Notes under the pieces: generated by a model
Database searches by the model: none
Told to the model about the DNA's origin: nothing
The model's input: only the letters and a program-made list of their open reading frames with translations
Translations under genes and position numbers: made by a program
Shown: positions 9,001 to 17,828 of the stretch, piece after piece
How positions within the stretch are numbered: position 1 is the first letter of the stretch
Layout of the letters: the number at the start of each line of letters is the position of its first letter
DNA from: JAVBTT01 sp031556035
GTDB taxonomy: Bacteria; Bacillota; Clostridia; Oscillospirales; UBA929
Assembly (NCBI GenBank): GCA_031556035.1
Contig: JAVBTT010000030.1
Span: 62,001 to 126,000 of the forward strand
Direction of reading: 5' to 3'
Length of the DNA: 64,000 nucleotides

Positions 9001-9852
9001 TTGCGCTGGCTGGAATGGATAAGCGACAGGGGCTATAAAGCCGAATTTGCGGAGTCTCCCCCCTATCTCGCGGAGGACTTTAACCCCGGCGTATTGGGGG
9101 CGTCCGCCGAGACGTCCAAGGGCATACGGACACACGGCGTTGAGACGCTCTTTGTCTCCCTGGAACCTCGGCACATAAGCCTCACAGGGGCGATTGTCGC
9201 TGTCGGCAATTCTCTGACAGATGCCCAGGCGGTGCTCGACCGACATCGGCAAGAGCTTTCCAGGATGTTCAACCCCCGCTTCCCCGGGATGTTGATCTGG
9301 CACAACGAAGCAGGGTCATACCGGATCCGCTGTCGGCCGGTTTCCTCGCCCGCATTCAAGGAGCGGGCAGAGTGGACACAAGGCTTTACCGTTGAGTTTC
9401 AGGCCGACAAGCCGATGTGGGAAAGCAACGATTTGTGCACCACGGTTCTTGGACGTGTGACAAACATGTGGGTGTTTCCGTGGACGATTCCCACAGTGTT
9501 TTCCACCTTTCTCAATGTGGGCAGCGTTCAAAATGACGCCGGGGAAGAGATATACCCCGTGCTAAGGGTATCCCCCACCGAGTCGGAGCTTGTAAGGGTG
9601 GAGAACGAGACCACCGGCAAGGCGCTGACGCTTACACACAGGATAGAGGCGGGGCAGACCCTTATCGTGGATATGGCGGACTATTCCGTGACGCTGTGTG
9701 ACGGGGATGCGGAGGAAAACGTGTCCCACTGGGTGGACGGTGTGTATTGGGCGCTGGCTCCGGGGGAAAACATCATACGCATCACGACAGATCAACCGGT
9801 CTATACGCCGGACACGGTAATCGAGTGGCGCGTGCCGATTGCAGGGGTGTAG
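9001..9852 (+). CDS. distal tail protein (Dit-like)
   Basis: A 283-residue protein directly after the tape measure, the position of the distal tail hub. The start (RWLEWISDRGYKAEF) and the conserved GIRTHGVETLFVSLEPRHI region fit the siphovirus tail-component family. GKALTLTHRIEAGQTLIVD near residue 205 is the typical C-terminal carbohydrate-binding-like domain strand pattern. The start is TTG at 9001, supported by GGGGGTGGG upstream. No better ATG is near. Confidence 0.78.
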   Translation: MRWLEWISDRGYKAEFAESPPYLAEDFNPGVLGASAETSKGIRTHGVETLFVSLEPRHISLTGAIVAVGNSLTDAQAVLDRHRQELSRMFNPRFPGMLIWHNEAGSYRIRCRPVSSPAFKERAEWTQGFTVEFQADKPMWESNDLCTTVLGRVTNMWVFPWTIPTVFSTFLNVGSVQNDAGEEIYPVLRVSPTESELVRVENETTGKALTLTHRIEAGQTLIVDMADYSVTLCDGDAEENVSHWVDGVYWALAPGENIIRITTDQPVYTPDTVIEWRVPIAGV

Positions 9853-9854
9853 AA

Positions 9855-11000
9855 ATGATCGTTGAAGTATACACGCCGCCCACGCTTGAAAAGCCGTCCT
9901 TCGAGCGCATCTGGACAACCGGGAGGGCACAGCCTATCTCGCGGGACGACAAATTCTTTGCATACGGAACATTCTCCATATCGATCCCCTTTGACTTCAA
10001 GGAGGCACAGGCGTTCCAAAAATACAACCTCGTACGAATAGACAATGCATACTGGGGGGTGATCAGGGGGATGTCCCTCTCGGCAAGCGGCAACAGCGAC
10101 ACGCTGGCCGTGAAGGGAATCGGGCTCAAAGGCCTTACAAGCTCGCGCATCACAATCGCGCCGGGTTTCTCTGGATATGAGGGCACGCAGGGGTACGATG
10201 CCGCAATGGGCGCGACAGAGACGGTGATGAAGCATTTCGTCCAATCGAACTTTTTCCCGGCCGGGTCGCCTACACGCCAGCTGCCCGGCTTTGTGCTGGC
10301 CCCGGATTTGGGGCGAGGCAACCCCAACGACAAATACAAGTCCCGCGACGAGAGGCTTTCGGACGTCTTGAAAAAGCTTGGAGAGGGCGCACAGATCGGA
10401 TACGAGATCACGCCAAACCTCGAGGACAACACGCTTGTTTTTGACGTTGTTGAGGGCGTCGACCGATCTGCATCGCAGCGGGAGCGCCCCGCCGTCATTT
10501 TTTCCCCGGGCCTCGGGAGCGTTCAGGCGCAGAGCTATGTTGATGACGACTCCGATATGCGGAATGTGTTTTACTCCACGATGTCCGGGTACGAGTTTGC
10601 GGACGAGGCATATACGGCTGTGTACACCCGCAACGACGAGCCGCTGCCCTCCGGGCTGTATCGGTGGGAGCAACCGCTGAGCATATCGGTCAACACCCCG
10701 GAGGCGGGGCAGGAGTATGCGGAGATCAAGCGGCTCGCAATGATCTCGGCGGTGGACTACGAGGGTGAGCAAAGTTTTTCGTGCGACATCAGCGGCAGCC
10801 GATTCGTGTATGGGGAGGATTACAATCTCGGCGACATCGTGACAGTGCGGAACGAAAACTGGGGCGTGTCGATGGACGTTAGGCTCGTGGCGATGAACAT
10901 CTCCGCCAACAGCTCCGGGATTGCTTACAAGGCCGAGTTTGGAAAAGCCCCCTTGACGCTGGGCGAAAAGATTCGCCGCTACGCAAAAAATTCGAGGTGA
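9855..11000 (+). CDS. Gp37-like siphovirus tail protein (Tal-like hub)
   Basis: A 381-residue protein resembling the siphovirus ReqiPepy6 Gp37-like family, which replaces the Tal/baseplate hub in many Firmicutes phages. Visible features are the N-terminal strand IVEVYTPPTLEKPSFERIW, the middle part LSDVLKKLGEGAQIGYEI, and the C-terminal YNLGDIVTVRNENWGVSMDVRL, which is the hub-type beta barrel with a turn before the last helix. The ATG at 9855 lies two bases after the previous stop. It probably bridges the distal tail and the adsorption proteins that follow. Confidence 0.72.
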   Translation: MIVEVYTPPTLEKPSFERIWTTGRAQPISRDDKFFAYGTFSISIPFDFKEAQAFQKYNLVRIDNAYWGVIRGMSLSASGNSDTLAVKGIGLKGLTSSRITIAPGFSGYEGTQGYDAAMGATETVMKHFVQSNFFPAGSPTRQLPGFVLAPDLGRGNPNDKYKSRDERLSDVLKKLGEGAQIGYEITPNLEDNTLVFDVVEGVDRSASQRERPAVIFSPGLGSVQAQSYVDDDSDMRNVFYSTMSGYEFADEAYTAVYTRNDEPLPSGLYRWEQPLSISVNTPEAGQEYAEIKRLAMISAVDYEGEQSFSCDISGSRFVYGEDYNLGDIVTVRNENWGVSMDVRLVAMNISANSSGIAYKAEFGKAPLTLGEKIRRYAKNSR

Positions 11001-11003
11001 GAC

Positions 11004-12056
11004 ATGTACAATTACTTTTTCCAATCCAAACAGATGCCAGACGGCAAGTTTGATCGCGCATACAACCAAACAGATCACGCGAGGTTTTACGATGAGCTGC
11101 ACCGGGGCGGGGTATTGGCAAACAAAAGAGCTGACTCGTTTCTTGTGACCGCCGGAACCGGCGAGGTCGTCGTGTCCCCCGGTGCGGCCTTGGTAAACGG
11201 ATATATGGCGATCGAGACGACGACGACGCACTTTGCGGTGTCGGGCACAAAGAAACAGCGCGTAATGCTCCGCTGCGATATCTCGGACGACGTCAGGGCC
11301 TTTTCGTTGAGGCTGGACGGCTCGGGCACGGAATATCCCGCCCCCGTTCGTGCGGGTAATGTTTACGAGCTTTGCCTGGCGAATGTGGACGTAAACGCAG
11401 GAGTCCCAACGGTAACGGACACCAGGGCGGATTATGGCTTGTGCGGCTTTGGCGCGGCGTGGGGGCTCCCCGCTTACCAGCCCCCCACCGACGTCCCGGC
11501 GCTGGTGTGGGACTATGCACTGTTCCCTGACTCGCAGACCCCCGATCAGCGGGCAATGGTAGAGAGCACGCCGGACTGGATGGAGCAGTACAATGCTTCC
11601 CGCACGTCCCGCTTCCTGCGCGTCTACGCCACCCCCGGCACATACACGTTCACAGCGCCGGGAACCGGGGACTATATCGTCGAGGTCGTGGGCGGCGGCG
11701 GATGGTCGAGCCCCACAGGCCTCACCCCCGCAGCTGGCGGCGGCTACGCCAAAAAACTCTTGAGTCTCGCAAGGGGCCAACAGGTCGCGGTGACGGTTGG
11801 GGCGGCGGGGTCGTCGGACGGCATTGGAGGCACATCAAGCTTTGGCGCATACGTATCCGCCACGGGTGGAAGATGGGACGCGGGCGGCGCAGGAATAGGT
11901 GGCGAACTAAGCATAAGCGGCAGTCTGGGGAATAACAACCTCCCCGCCCCTGGCGCAAGCTTTTTGTGCTCGGCAGGAGCCTATCCCAAAGGATTTGGGA
12001 TAGGCGGCCACGGTGCAAATATCGGAACAGGCGGCTGCGTCATCATCAGCCGATAG
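11004..12056 (+). CDS. tail fibre/baseplate protein with glycine-rich C-terminus
   Basis: A 350-residue adsorption-apparatus protein. The first 180 residues are strand-rich with GEVVVSPGAALVNGYM, a baseplate-upper-protein-like segment seen in many Firmicutes phages. From about residue 210 a glycine-rich domain starts (YTFTAPGTGDYIVEVVGGGG) and continues through repeated GAAGSS, GGTSSFG and GGHGANIG turns to the end. Such C-terminal domains usually bind the receptor. No catalytic motif is seen. Confidence 0.65.
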   Translation: MYNYFFQSKQMPDGKFDRAYNQTDHARFYDELHRGGVLANKRADSFLVTAGTGEVVVSPGAALVNGYMAIETTTTHFAVSGTKKQRVMLRCDISDDVRAFSLRLDGSGTEYPAPVRAGNVYELCLANVDVNAGVPTVTDTRADYGLCGFGAAWGLPAYQPPTDVPALVWDYALFPDSQTPDQRAMVESTPDWMEQYNASRTSRFLRVYATPGTYTFTAPGTGDYIVEVVGGGGWSSPTGLTPAAGGGYAKKLLSLARGQQVAVTVGAAGSSDGIGGTSSFGAYVSATGGRWDAGGAGIGGELSISGSLGNNNLPAPGASFLCSAGAYPKGFGIGGHGANIGTGGCVIISR

Positions 12057-12065
12057 GAGGGGCGT

Positions 12066-12302
12066 ATGAAATACGGATATGTAGGCGCCGACAATGTGGT
12101 CGGACAAATATTTGACGATATGCCAAGTCCGGGGACATTCCACCCGGACTTTTTAGCGCACATCGAAGCCTTGCCGGAGGGCGTCACCACCGGCTGGAGG
12201 CGCGTAGATGGGCAATGGCTCCCGCCCGTTGGGCCGGAGACAGCCAAGCCGACGGCGGATCAGCTGTGGGCGGCGTTTTTGGAGGGGTATCACAATGGAT
12301 GA
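12066..12302 (+). CDS. small phage protein, possible tail-fibre accessory
   Basis: A 78-residue protein between two tail-tip genes, with TAGGAGGGG as ribosome site. It contains HPDFLAHIEALPEGVTTGWRRVDGQWLPP. The short Trp/Pro-rich middle and helical end (TADQLWAAFLEGYHNG) resemble small fibre-assembly or XkdX-like proteins, but I do not recognise a family. Its stop overlaps the next start. Confidence 0.5.
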   Translation: MKYGYVGADNVVGQIFDDMPSPGTFHPDFLAHIEALPEGVTTGWRRVDGQWLPPVGPETAKPTADQLWAAFLEGYHNG

Positions 12303-12735
12303 TCTAAGGCTTGCAAAAGACCTGGGCCGGACGCTTTCCGGTACGGAGGGTCTGGCCGGGCTCGTATTCTCCGCGTTGGCCTACAACGGCATAGTGGACG
12401 ACGTGACGATCACCGAGCACCCGGAGCAGTTTCAGGACTGGACACCCGAGTTCACCGGCAAGGCGGGGACGATCGTCAAGCACGACGGGGCGCTGTACCG
12501 GCTGATAAAGGACTTTGATGTGCCCTACCCGCAGGCGGTGCCGTCCAGCGACCCGTCCAGCTGGAAGCAGATCGGCGACCCCTCTGAGGAATGGCAGGAC
12601 TGGAGCCAACCCTTGGGCGCACACGACGCGTACCTTTTAGGGGCAAAGGTAAGGCATGACAGCAAGCGGTGGGTGTCGGAACTGGACGGCAATGTCTGGC
12701 AGCCCGGCGTTTACGGCTGGAAGGAGGTCACATGA
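12295..12735 (+). CDS. tail protein with chitin-binding-type (CBM5/12) module
   Basis: A 146-residue protein. The N-terminal 45 residues are helical (LRLAKDLGRTLSGTEGLAGL). The C-terminal half contains the aromatic pattern of a CBM5/12 carbohydrate-binding module, with WQDWSQPLGAHDAY, KVRHDSKRWVS and WQPGVYGWKEV. An earlier WTPEFTGKAGTIVKHDGALYRL segment looks like a second degenerate copy. Together they suggest binding to a wall polysaccharide during adsorption. The start ATG at 12295 overlaps the upstream gene. Confidence 0.65.
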   Translation: MDDLRLAKDLGRTLSGTEGLAGLVFSALAYNGIVDDVTITEHPEQFQDWTPEFTGKAGTIVKHDGALYRLIKDFDVPYPQAVPSSDPSSWKQIGDPSEEWQDWSQPLGAHDAYLLGAKVRHDSKRWVSELDGNVWQPGVYGWKEVT

Positions 12736-13289
12736 TGAGTCAGCTTGTAATCACATCGCCAATACCGCACATCGACACAGTCACAGTCAAAAAGGGCATG
12801 AGCGTCTGTTTCCGCCCGCCCGGCGGCCCGGACTACGACGGTTTTGTGGAGACCATCGCCGCGCGGAGCGTCACGCTGCGGGCGTACAACAACACAACCG
12901 GTAAAACAGAGACGGTCACGCTGACGGCCCAGCAGCTTAAAGGCGACGAGTATGAATACTTTAGATTTTCGGAGCACCTGGGGGAGATCGAGACCGAGGG
13001 CTCAACCCCCTGGACGCATGACGTCGACCTTGAGATCATCGACCCCGACGTGTGCAAGACGCAGTATTTTATCGAGTACGACGACGCCCACGGCAACCAC
13101 ATCCGGGGGCTGATCGGCAACGTCAGCGAGGGCAGCGTAAGCGTCACCTACATGACGCCCGCCGCCAAGGCGCTGACCGTCGTGCTGACCGTGGCAAACA
13201 TCAAGGCCGAGGGATTCGAGGCCACCGTGTCCGACAGGCTGGGCGGAGCGTCCGAGACCACGATCTACATATCACCGGAGGTGCAGTGA
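12735..13289 (+). CDS. phage structural protein of unknown role
   Basis: A 184-residue protein in the adsorption cluster, with no motif that I recognise. It is strand-rich with many Thr/Val alternations and two possible domains divided near residue 95. AAGGAGGT at 12721-12728 supports the ATG at 12735, which overlaps the previous stop. Its stop in turn overlaps the next start, so it is coupled to the phosphodiesterase gene. It is likely a virion component by context only. Confidence 0.55.
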   Translation: MSQLVITSPIPHIDTVTVKKGMSVCFRPPGGPDYDGFVETIAARSVTLRAYNNTTGKTETVTLTAQQLKGDEYEYFRFSEHLGEIETEGSTPWTHDVDLEIIDPDVCKTQYFIEYDDAHGNHIRGLIGNVSEGSVSVTYMTPAAKALTVVLTVANIKAEGFEATVSDRLGGASETTIYISPEVQ

Positions 13290-14221
13290 TGGCAACTTAT
13301 GGCTTTAATCCGTCGATACGCACAGAGGCCGAGGCCGACGAGCTGGCAATGGCCGCCGGGAATTTTACCATAGTCGACAAAGGTGACGGCACGGCCGAGA
13401 TACACGCGGACGTATCCGGCACAAAGAGGCTTGTGGTGAGCGGCGAGCCCGGTCAGGACGGCGCACAGGGCCCTCCCGGACTGGATGGTGCAGGAGCAAG
13501 CATATTTGGAGGTGTGACAAGGTTTGTCGCCCATCGCGGACGGTCAAAATACGCCCCCGAGCTGACTATACAGGCGTATGAACAGGCGGGCATATGGGGC
13601 TTTTGGGGGGCGGAGTGTGATATCGTCTACACCTCCGACAACGTCGCGATACTGATGCACGACCTAACGGTTGACCGCACCACCAGCGGCACCGGCACGG
13701 TCGCGGGCAAGACGCTGGCGCAGATAAAAGCCCTGACGATAACAGGTGGGGAATTCGTCTCCTTCTACCCGGGCTGCAAGGTTCCAACGCTCGAGGAGTT
13801 CCTTGTGGCGTGCATCAAGTGGGGGATGGTGCCTGTGGTTGAGATCAAGGGTATCAACTCCGACGCCAATATCACGGGCACCGGGGGGCTGGTGGAAATA
13901 CTCCGAAAGTACAACCTTGAGGAGCGCTGCGTCGTGATCGCCGACTCACACACCCATTTGCAGCTTGTCCGCAGTGCGTCGGAGAAAATACACCTGCAAA
14001 CCATCAAAAACCTTAGTACCACCACCATCTCCCAGATGGCGGCGCTGGGCAACGCGGGGGTGGACTCTAACTATACCGCCGTCACCGAGGCGCTGGTTAA
14101 ACAGGCCCACGCCGCCGGGCTTACGGTCGGGGCGTGGACGGTCGATGACTACACCCAAGCAAGAAACCTGATCGCAATGGGGGTGGACGCCATTACGACC
14201 AATCACATTGTTTTGAAATGA
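13289..14221 (+). CDS. tail protein with glycerophosphodiester phosphodiesterase domain
   Basis: A 310-residue protein. Residues 1-50 look like a virion attachment domain, and residues 52-70 form a short collagen-like spacer (GPPGLDG). Residues 77-310 are a GDPD TIM barrel: HRG gives His82, AECDIV gives Glu109 and Asp111 as likely metal ligands, and MHDLTVDRTTSG gives His124. GWTVDD-type and GVDAITTNH signatures close the barrel. GDPD enzymes cut glycerol-phosphate esters, so in a phage tail this probably degrades glycerol teichoic or lipoteichoic acid on the host surface (inference). A free-living metabolic role is unlikely given its position among tail genes. Confidence 0.82.
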   Translation: MATYGFNPSIRTEAEADELAMAAGNFTIVDKGDGTAEIHADVSGTKRLVVSGEPGQDGAQGPPGLDGAGASIFGGVTRFVAHRGRSKYAPELTIQAYEQAGIWGFWGAECDIVYTSDNVAILMHDLTVDRTTSGTGTVAGKTLAQIKALTITGGEFVSFYPGCKVPTLEEFLVACIKWGMVPVVEIKGINSDANITGTGGLVEILRKYNLEERCVVIADSHTHLQLVRSASEKIHLQTIKNLSTTTISQMAALGNAGVDSNYTAVTEALVKQAHAAGLTVGAWTVDDYTQARNLIAMGVDAITTNHIVLK

Positions 14222-14231
14222 GGCGGCGCAG

Positions 14232-15563
14232 ATGGAAACAATGAGACTAATGACTCAGTCGGATTTCCTGGAGTACAGCCGGATTAAAAGTATAGTCACG
14301 GATAACCCCACCGGAACCATAGCCGCCGACTCCGTCGCCTATAACTCAAGCTTGTTGGCTTTTCGCATCAACGACGCGAGCGCAACCACTAAGGGGTCGC
14401 TGTTGATACCCTTGGGACAGATGTATGCTGGCGACACCGTGACCATCGAGGCCGGGATTATGAACATAAGCGGCGTCAAAGCGAAGCTGACGATAGACTA
14501 CGCTTCCGGCGGGGACATAGGCGTTGTCCAGAGCCAGAAACAGGGTGAGTTTGAGGTGCTGCGTCAAACCTGGACTATGCCAACGACAGCCAGCTACCAG
14601 GCGGAGATAGGGGTATACACCCCCGACATCGGTGATTTTTACGTGCGGCAGCTGAGCGTAAGCGTTGAGTCCGTCAGGACTAAATCCTTTGGCTCCGGCG
14701 GGAGCGGCAATCTGATCAGGAGCGCCAGGGCCTACAGGTTTGTCGTATCGGACGGCGCCGTAAAGAGAGACAAGGCTTACTCAAACAACAGCTGCACTTT
14801 TGCGTGGGGCGCAAAGGCCGGGGGCGGAGACGAGTTGCTCATAACTCACGGGGTGCCCTTTGCCAAGCTGCGGGGGGTATCTCTCGGGTCGCCGACAAGC
14901 GCCAATGTAACGTGCGAGTGTCGGACGGGGGGTGAATCCCCCGAGGGCGTGAAGGTCGCGTTTTTAAACAAATCAACCGGGAACTATATGGCATCGGCGG
15001 AGGTTTTGGCTCTGCCCGGCCTGGAGTTCAATGTTTTCCACAGCGGATTGGACTACCCCTACACCTATGAGGAGCCGGACGAGTCGGGGGTGCGCCTGGC
15101 CCAGGGGTCTATTACCGCAAACGGGGTTACGGTAACTGTCTCCGGCACAAGGGTTACACTAAACGGGACATTAAGCAGTCTTAGCGGATACCCAATCATC
15201 AATCTAAGCGGCGAAACACTGGAAACGGGCCCCGCGCCGCAAGCCAGTTTTAAAGCAAACTGGAAGGCGCAGCGCATAGCCACAGTCCCGGCGGGGACAA
15301 TGCACAGCCTGTCAATGCTTAATGTGACCGGCTCCTGCACCCTGGCAAGCGACTGGGGGCTGCTCAGAATCTACGACGGGGCCGGGGCGCACAACAACCA
15401 GGCCTCCGCCTACCCAAACGGAAACCTGATCGGCAATTCTGTCCCGCTGCAAAATGCCAACGCGTGCTGCATTGCTATCGGATACGTGTCGGTCGTGGGA
15501 GTGACGTTTAACAATCTGTCCTTTGATGTCGCCGCTTACATCGACGGAGAGAGAATCATATGA
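14232..15563 (+). CDS. putative receptor-binding/tail protein
   Basis: A 443-residue protein placed after the GDPD protein and before the lysin. It is beta-rich with low helix content. Residues 50-150 look like a galactose-binding-like jelly roll (strands around GDTVTIEAGIMNISGVKAKL). A Gly/Ser linker (FGSGGSGN) sits near residue 156. The rest has further strand repeats, and no enzyme motif is seen. A virion adsorption role is inferred from context. Its stop overlaps the lysin start by four bases. Confidence 0.5.
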   Translation: METMRLMTQSDFLEYSRIKSIVTDNPTGTIAADSVAYNSSLLAFRINDASATTKGSLLIPLGQMYAGDTVTIEAGIMNISGVKAKLTIDYASGGDIGVVQSQKQGEFEVLRQTWTMPTTASYQAEIGVYTPDIGDFYVRQLSVSVESVRTKSFGSGGSGNLIRSARAYRFVVSDGAVKRDKAYSNNSCTFAWGAKAGGGDELLITHGVPFAKLRGVSLGSPTSANVTCECRTGGESPEGVKVAFLNKSTGNYMASAEVLALPGLEFNVFHSGLDYPYTYEEPDESGVRLAQGSITANGVTVTVSGTRVTLNGTLSSLSGYPIINLSGETLETGPAPQASFKANWKAQRIATVPAGTMHSLSMLNVTGSCTLASDWGLLRIYDGAGAHNNQASAYPNGNLIGNSVPLQNANACCIAIGYVSVVGVTFNNLSFDVAAYIDGERII

Positions 15564-16930
15564 CCATCATCCTAGACCCCGGCCATGGGCCCAAGGGCAA
15601 CCCCTACCCCCACGCCCCGGGCTGCTTCGAGGGCACGCAAATGTGGCGGCTGGCCGGATATCTCGCGGCGGAGCTGGGGCGCTACGGCTTCGCGGTGGCC
15701 ACCACCCGCCCCAGCCTCTCGGACGACCCGTCTCTGACCGCCAGAGGCAGGGCAGCGAAGGGGGCGGACATGTTTCTGTCCCTGCACAGCAACGCCTCCC
15801 CTAGCACGGCCACGCGCGGCTCTGAGTGCTTTTGCAGTGTTCGGGGGATGCAGCACAAGCCGCTCGCCGCGAAGCTCTCCGCCGATGTCTCGGCCTTGTT
15901 CGGTCACGCCGACCGGGGGGCCAAAACCAACCCCAGCACCAAGCACCCCGGACAGGACTATTTTACCGTGCAGCAGTCCGCCGCCGCTGTGGGCTGCACA
16001 TGTGCGTTGCTGATAGAGCACGGCTTTCACACCAACTCCGCCGACACGGCGCTGCTGACAAACGACAGCTTTTTGCAGCGGCTCGCCAAAGCGGAGGCGG
16101 AGATCATCGCGGAATATTTCGGAGCAAAGGAGGAGGATACAGTGGCGGGGCAATCCATCACAATCAAGCCCGGCGACATCGCTGTCGTTGGGCTGTACCG
16201 CAATACGGGCAAAAGGACACTGGCGCAGATAAAGGCGGAGACTGGGGCGGGGGTGCTGATAAACGCGGGGTATTTTAACTCGGACTTTACCCCCTGCCTC
16301 AGCGGGTTGACCATCGACGGAAACAAGTATGTACCGGGCTATGATCCCGGGTATGCTTTTAGCGGCAGCAAAGTCGTGCGGTCGTCGTTTAACGCCGAAA
16401 GGCTCCCGGACTACATAGGCGGCGCTCCGGCGCTGCTGGTTGAGGGGCAGCGGTACAAGACCAATATCACCCCGGAGCCGCAATGGTCGGCAAAGCGGGG
16501 CCGCTCCGCGATTGGACGCAAGGCAGACGGCAGTTTGTATTTATACTGCTGCAACGACGCCTCTGGCATCACGATGGACACGCTGCGGGGCGTCATGCAA
16601 AACAACGGCTGCGTCGACGCGATAGCCCTGGACGGCGGCGGCTCTGCCCAGTGTGACCTCGGCGGCAAGGCCGTCAAAAGCGACAGGGAGGTCTACAGCC
16701 TTATCCTGATCTGGCGCAAGACCGATCTGCTTAAGCATGGCCGCAAGGGCAAGGCCGTCCGACATCTGCAAAAGGCACTGATGGAGCACGGCCACAAGCT
16801 GCCCAGGTACGGCGTCGACGGAGATTTTGGCGACGAAACCGAGGGGGCGGTGAAGCTATTCCAGGCAAAAAACAAGCTGGTGGTCGACGGGATCGTGGGC
16901 AAAAACACATGGACTAAATTGGAGGGATAA
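15560..16930 (+). CDS. three-domain lysin: amidase, phosphodiester glycosidase, peptidoglycan binding
   Basis: A 456-residue endolysin-type protein. Residues 1-180 are an Amidase_3 N-acetylmuramoyl-L-alanine amidase with zinc ligands His9 (DPGHG), Glu24 (CFEGTQ) and His76 (LSLHSN), and catalytic Glu153 (LLIEHGF). Residues about 205-390 match the NAGPA phosphodiester glycosidase domain (INAGYFNSDF, later ALDGGGSAQ). Residues 395-456 are a PG_binding_1 domain (GKAVRHLQKALMEHGHKL, then DGDFGDETEGAVKLFQ). It lies just before the holin, so host lysis is the likely main role. The middle domain is unusual and may act on sugar-phosphate wall polymers. Confidence 0.87.
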   Translation: MTIILDPGHGPKGNPYPHAPGCFEGTQMWRLAGYLAAELGRYGFAVATTRPSLSDDPSLTARGRAAKGADMFLSLHSNASPSTATRGSECFCSVRGMQHKPLAAKLSADVSALFGHADRGAKTNPSTKHPGQDYFTVQQSAAAVGCTCALLIEHGFHTNSADTALLTNDSFLQRLAKAEAEIIAEYFGAKEEDTVAGQSITIKPGDIAVVGLYRNTGKRTLAQIKAETGAGVLINAGYFNSDFTPCLSGLTIDGNKYVPGYDPGYAFSGSKVVRSSFNAERLPDYIGGAPALLVEGQRYKTNITPEPQWSAKRGRSAIGRKADGSLYLYCCNDASGITMDTLRGVMQNNGCVDAIALDGGGSAQCDLGGKAVKSDREVYSLILIWRKTDLLKHGRKGKAVRHLQKALMEHGHKLPRYGVDGDFGDETEGAVKLFQAKNKLVVDGIVGKNTWTKLEG

Positions 16931-16932
16931 AC

Positions 16933-17319
16933 ATGTCAAAATTCAGCGTAATCATGGGAGTAATAGGCGGCGTAGTTGGGGCGTTTGTAGGGGGGCTGGA
17001 CGGCCTTCTGATCGCCCTGTTGGTTGCGGTAGCCATTGACTACCTGACGGGGGTGCTGGCGGCCGGACGCGAAGGAAAACTATCCTCCGAGGTGGGATTC
17101 TGGGGCCTGGTGAAGAAAGTTTTGATCTTCCTGTTGGTGGGACTGGCAAACACGCTTGATGTGTATGTACTGGGTGGTGCGGCCCCTCTGCGCACGGCAG
17201 TGATCTTCTTCTATCTGGCCAACGAGGGCCTGAGCATCGTTGAGAATTATGCCCGAATCGGCCTGCCGTTCCCGGAGAAGCTGAGGGACATACTGGCACA
17301 ACTGAAGGATAAGAAGTAA
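16933..17319 (+). CDS. phage holin
   Basis: A 128-residue membrane protein of the toxin-secretion/phage-lysis holin family. Hydrophobic helices are at about residues 5-20, 23-45, 62-80 and 84-102. The conserved AIDYLTGVLAAGREGKLSS region follows the second helix, and the C-terminus is charged (KLRDILAQLKDKK). It permeabilises the membrane so the lysin can reach the wall. It starts two bases after the lysin stop. Confidence 0.9.
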   Translation: MSKFSVIMGVIGGVVGAFVGGLDGLLIALLVAVAIDYLTGVLAAGREGKLSSEVGFWGLVKKVLIFLLVGLANTLDVYVLGGAAPLRTAVIFFYLANEGLSIVENYARIGLPFPEKLRDILAQLKDKK

Positions 17320-17336
17320 TTATATAGGCAACAAAA

Positions 17337-17371
17337 CCGGCTGGGTTAATCCCCGGCCGGCTCTTCTTTTT
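17337..17371. terminator. terminator between holin and the convergent TAC operon
   Basis: CCGGC-TGGG pairs with CCCC-GGCCGG around TTAAT, followed by CTCTTCTTTTT on the plus strand. It ends the late phage transcript. The last codons of the convergent minus-strand gene overlap it. Confidence 0.7.
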
Positions 17372-17828
17372 GCTCAACTTGATTTGCATACTTACTGTTG
17401 TGCCACGCGACTACGTTCATCAGTGGTATGCGTACGTTGACGCCATTCATAGTTTGAGCGGAAATACTAAGTATGAGGCCCCTAGCTATAGAGTATAAGG
17501 CGCTTGTTCCGTTTAACTCAAGCATCCGTGTAAATCCCTCAATGTTGATGTCGGCTATGGGGCACGCGAACGCCCCTTCCATGAGCACTCTGATGGCCAA
17601 AGCGGTATCATCACGCATCTCAAGAGAGATGTTAACATACAACTGAATTAGCCCGGTATGCTGCCCCTCGAGCTCTCCTACGTGCAAAACCTTAAAATCA
17701 GCATCAAGCGTACGCCCACTAACGCTATCCTCGTCATAGTTTTGAATTGTGTTTTTGACAATCAGTTCCGATATCCGGTGGTCTAAAAATTGAAATCGCG
17801 CAAAATTCTTTTCTAGATCCATACTCAT
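17346..17828 (-). CDS. SecB-like chaperone, third gene of a TAC operon
   Basis: A 160-residue protein with the strand-strand-helix pattern of SecB chaperones. Residues 40-95 form beta strands (GLIQLYVNISLEMRDDTAL, then CPIADINIEGF). Residues 105-140 have the SecB-like helix and loop, with LNGTSALYSIARGLI followed by VNVRIPLMNVVAW, corresponding to the SecB PYARE helix and PVNF loop. SecB itself is rare in Firmicutes. The start ATG overlaps the antitoxin stop by four bases. In TAC systems such chaperones protect and fold the antitoxin. The fold call is by pattern only; a DUF1149-type SecB-like protein is the nearest alternative. Confidence 0.6.
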   Translation of the reverse strand: MSMDLEKNFARFQFLDHRISELIVKNTIQNYDEDSVSGRTLDADFKVLHVGELEGQHTGLIQLYVNISLEMRDDTALAIRVLMEGAFACPIADINIEGFTRMLELNGTSALYSIARGLILSISAQTMNGVNVRIPLMNVVAWHNSKYANQVEQKEEPAGD

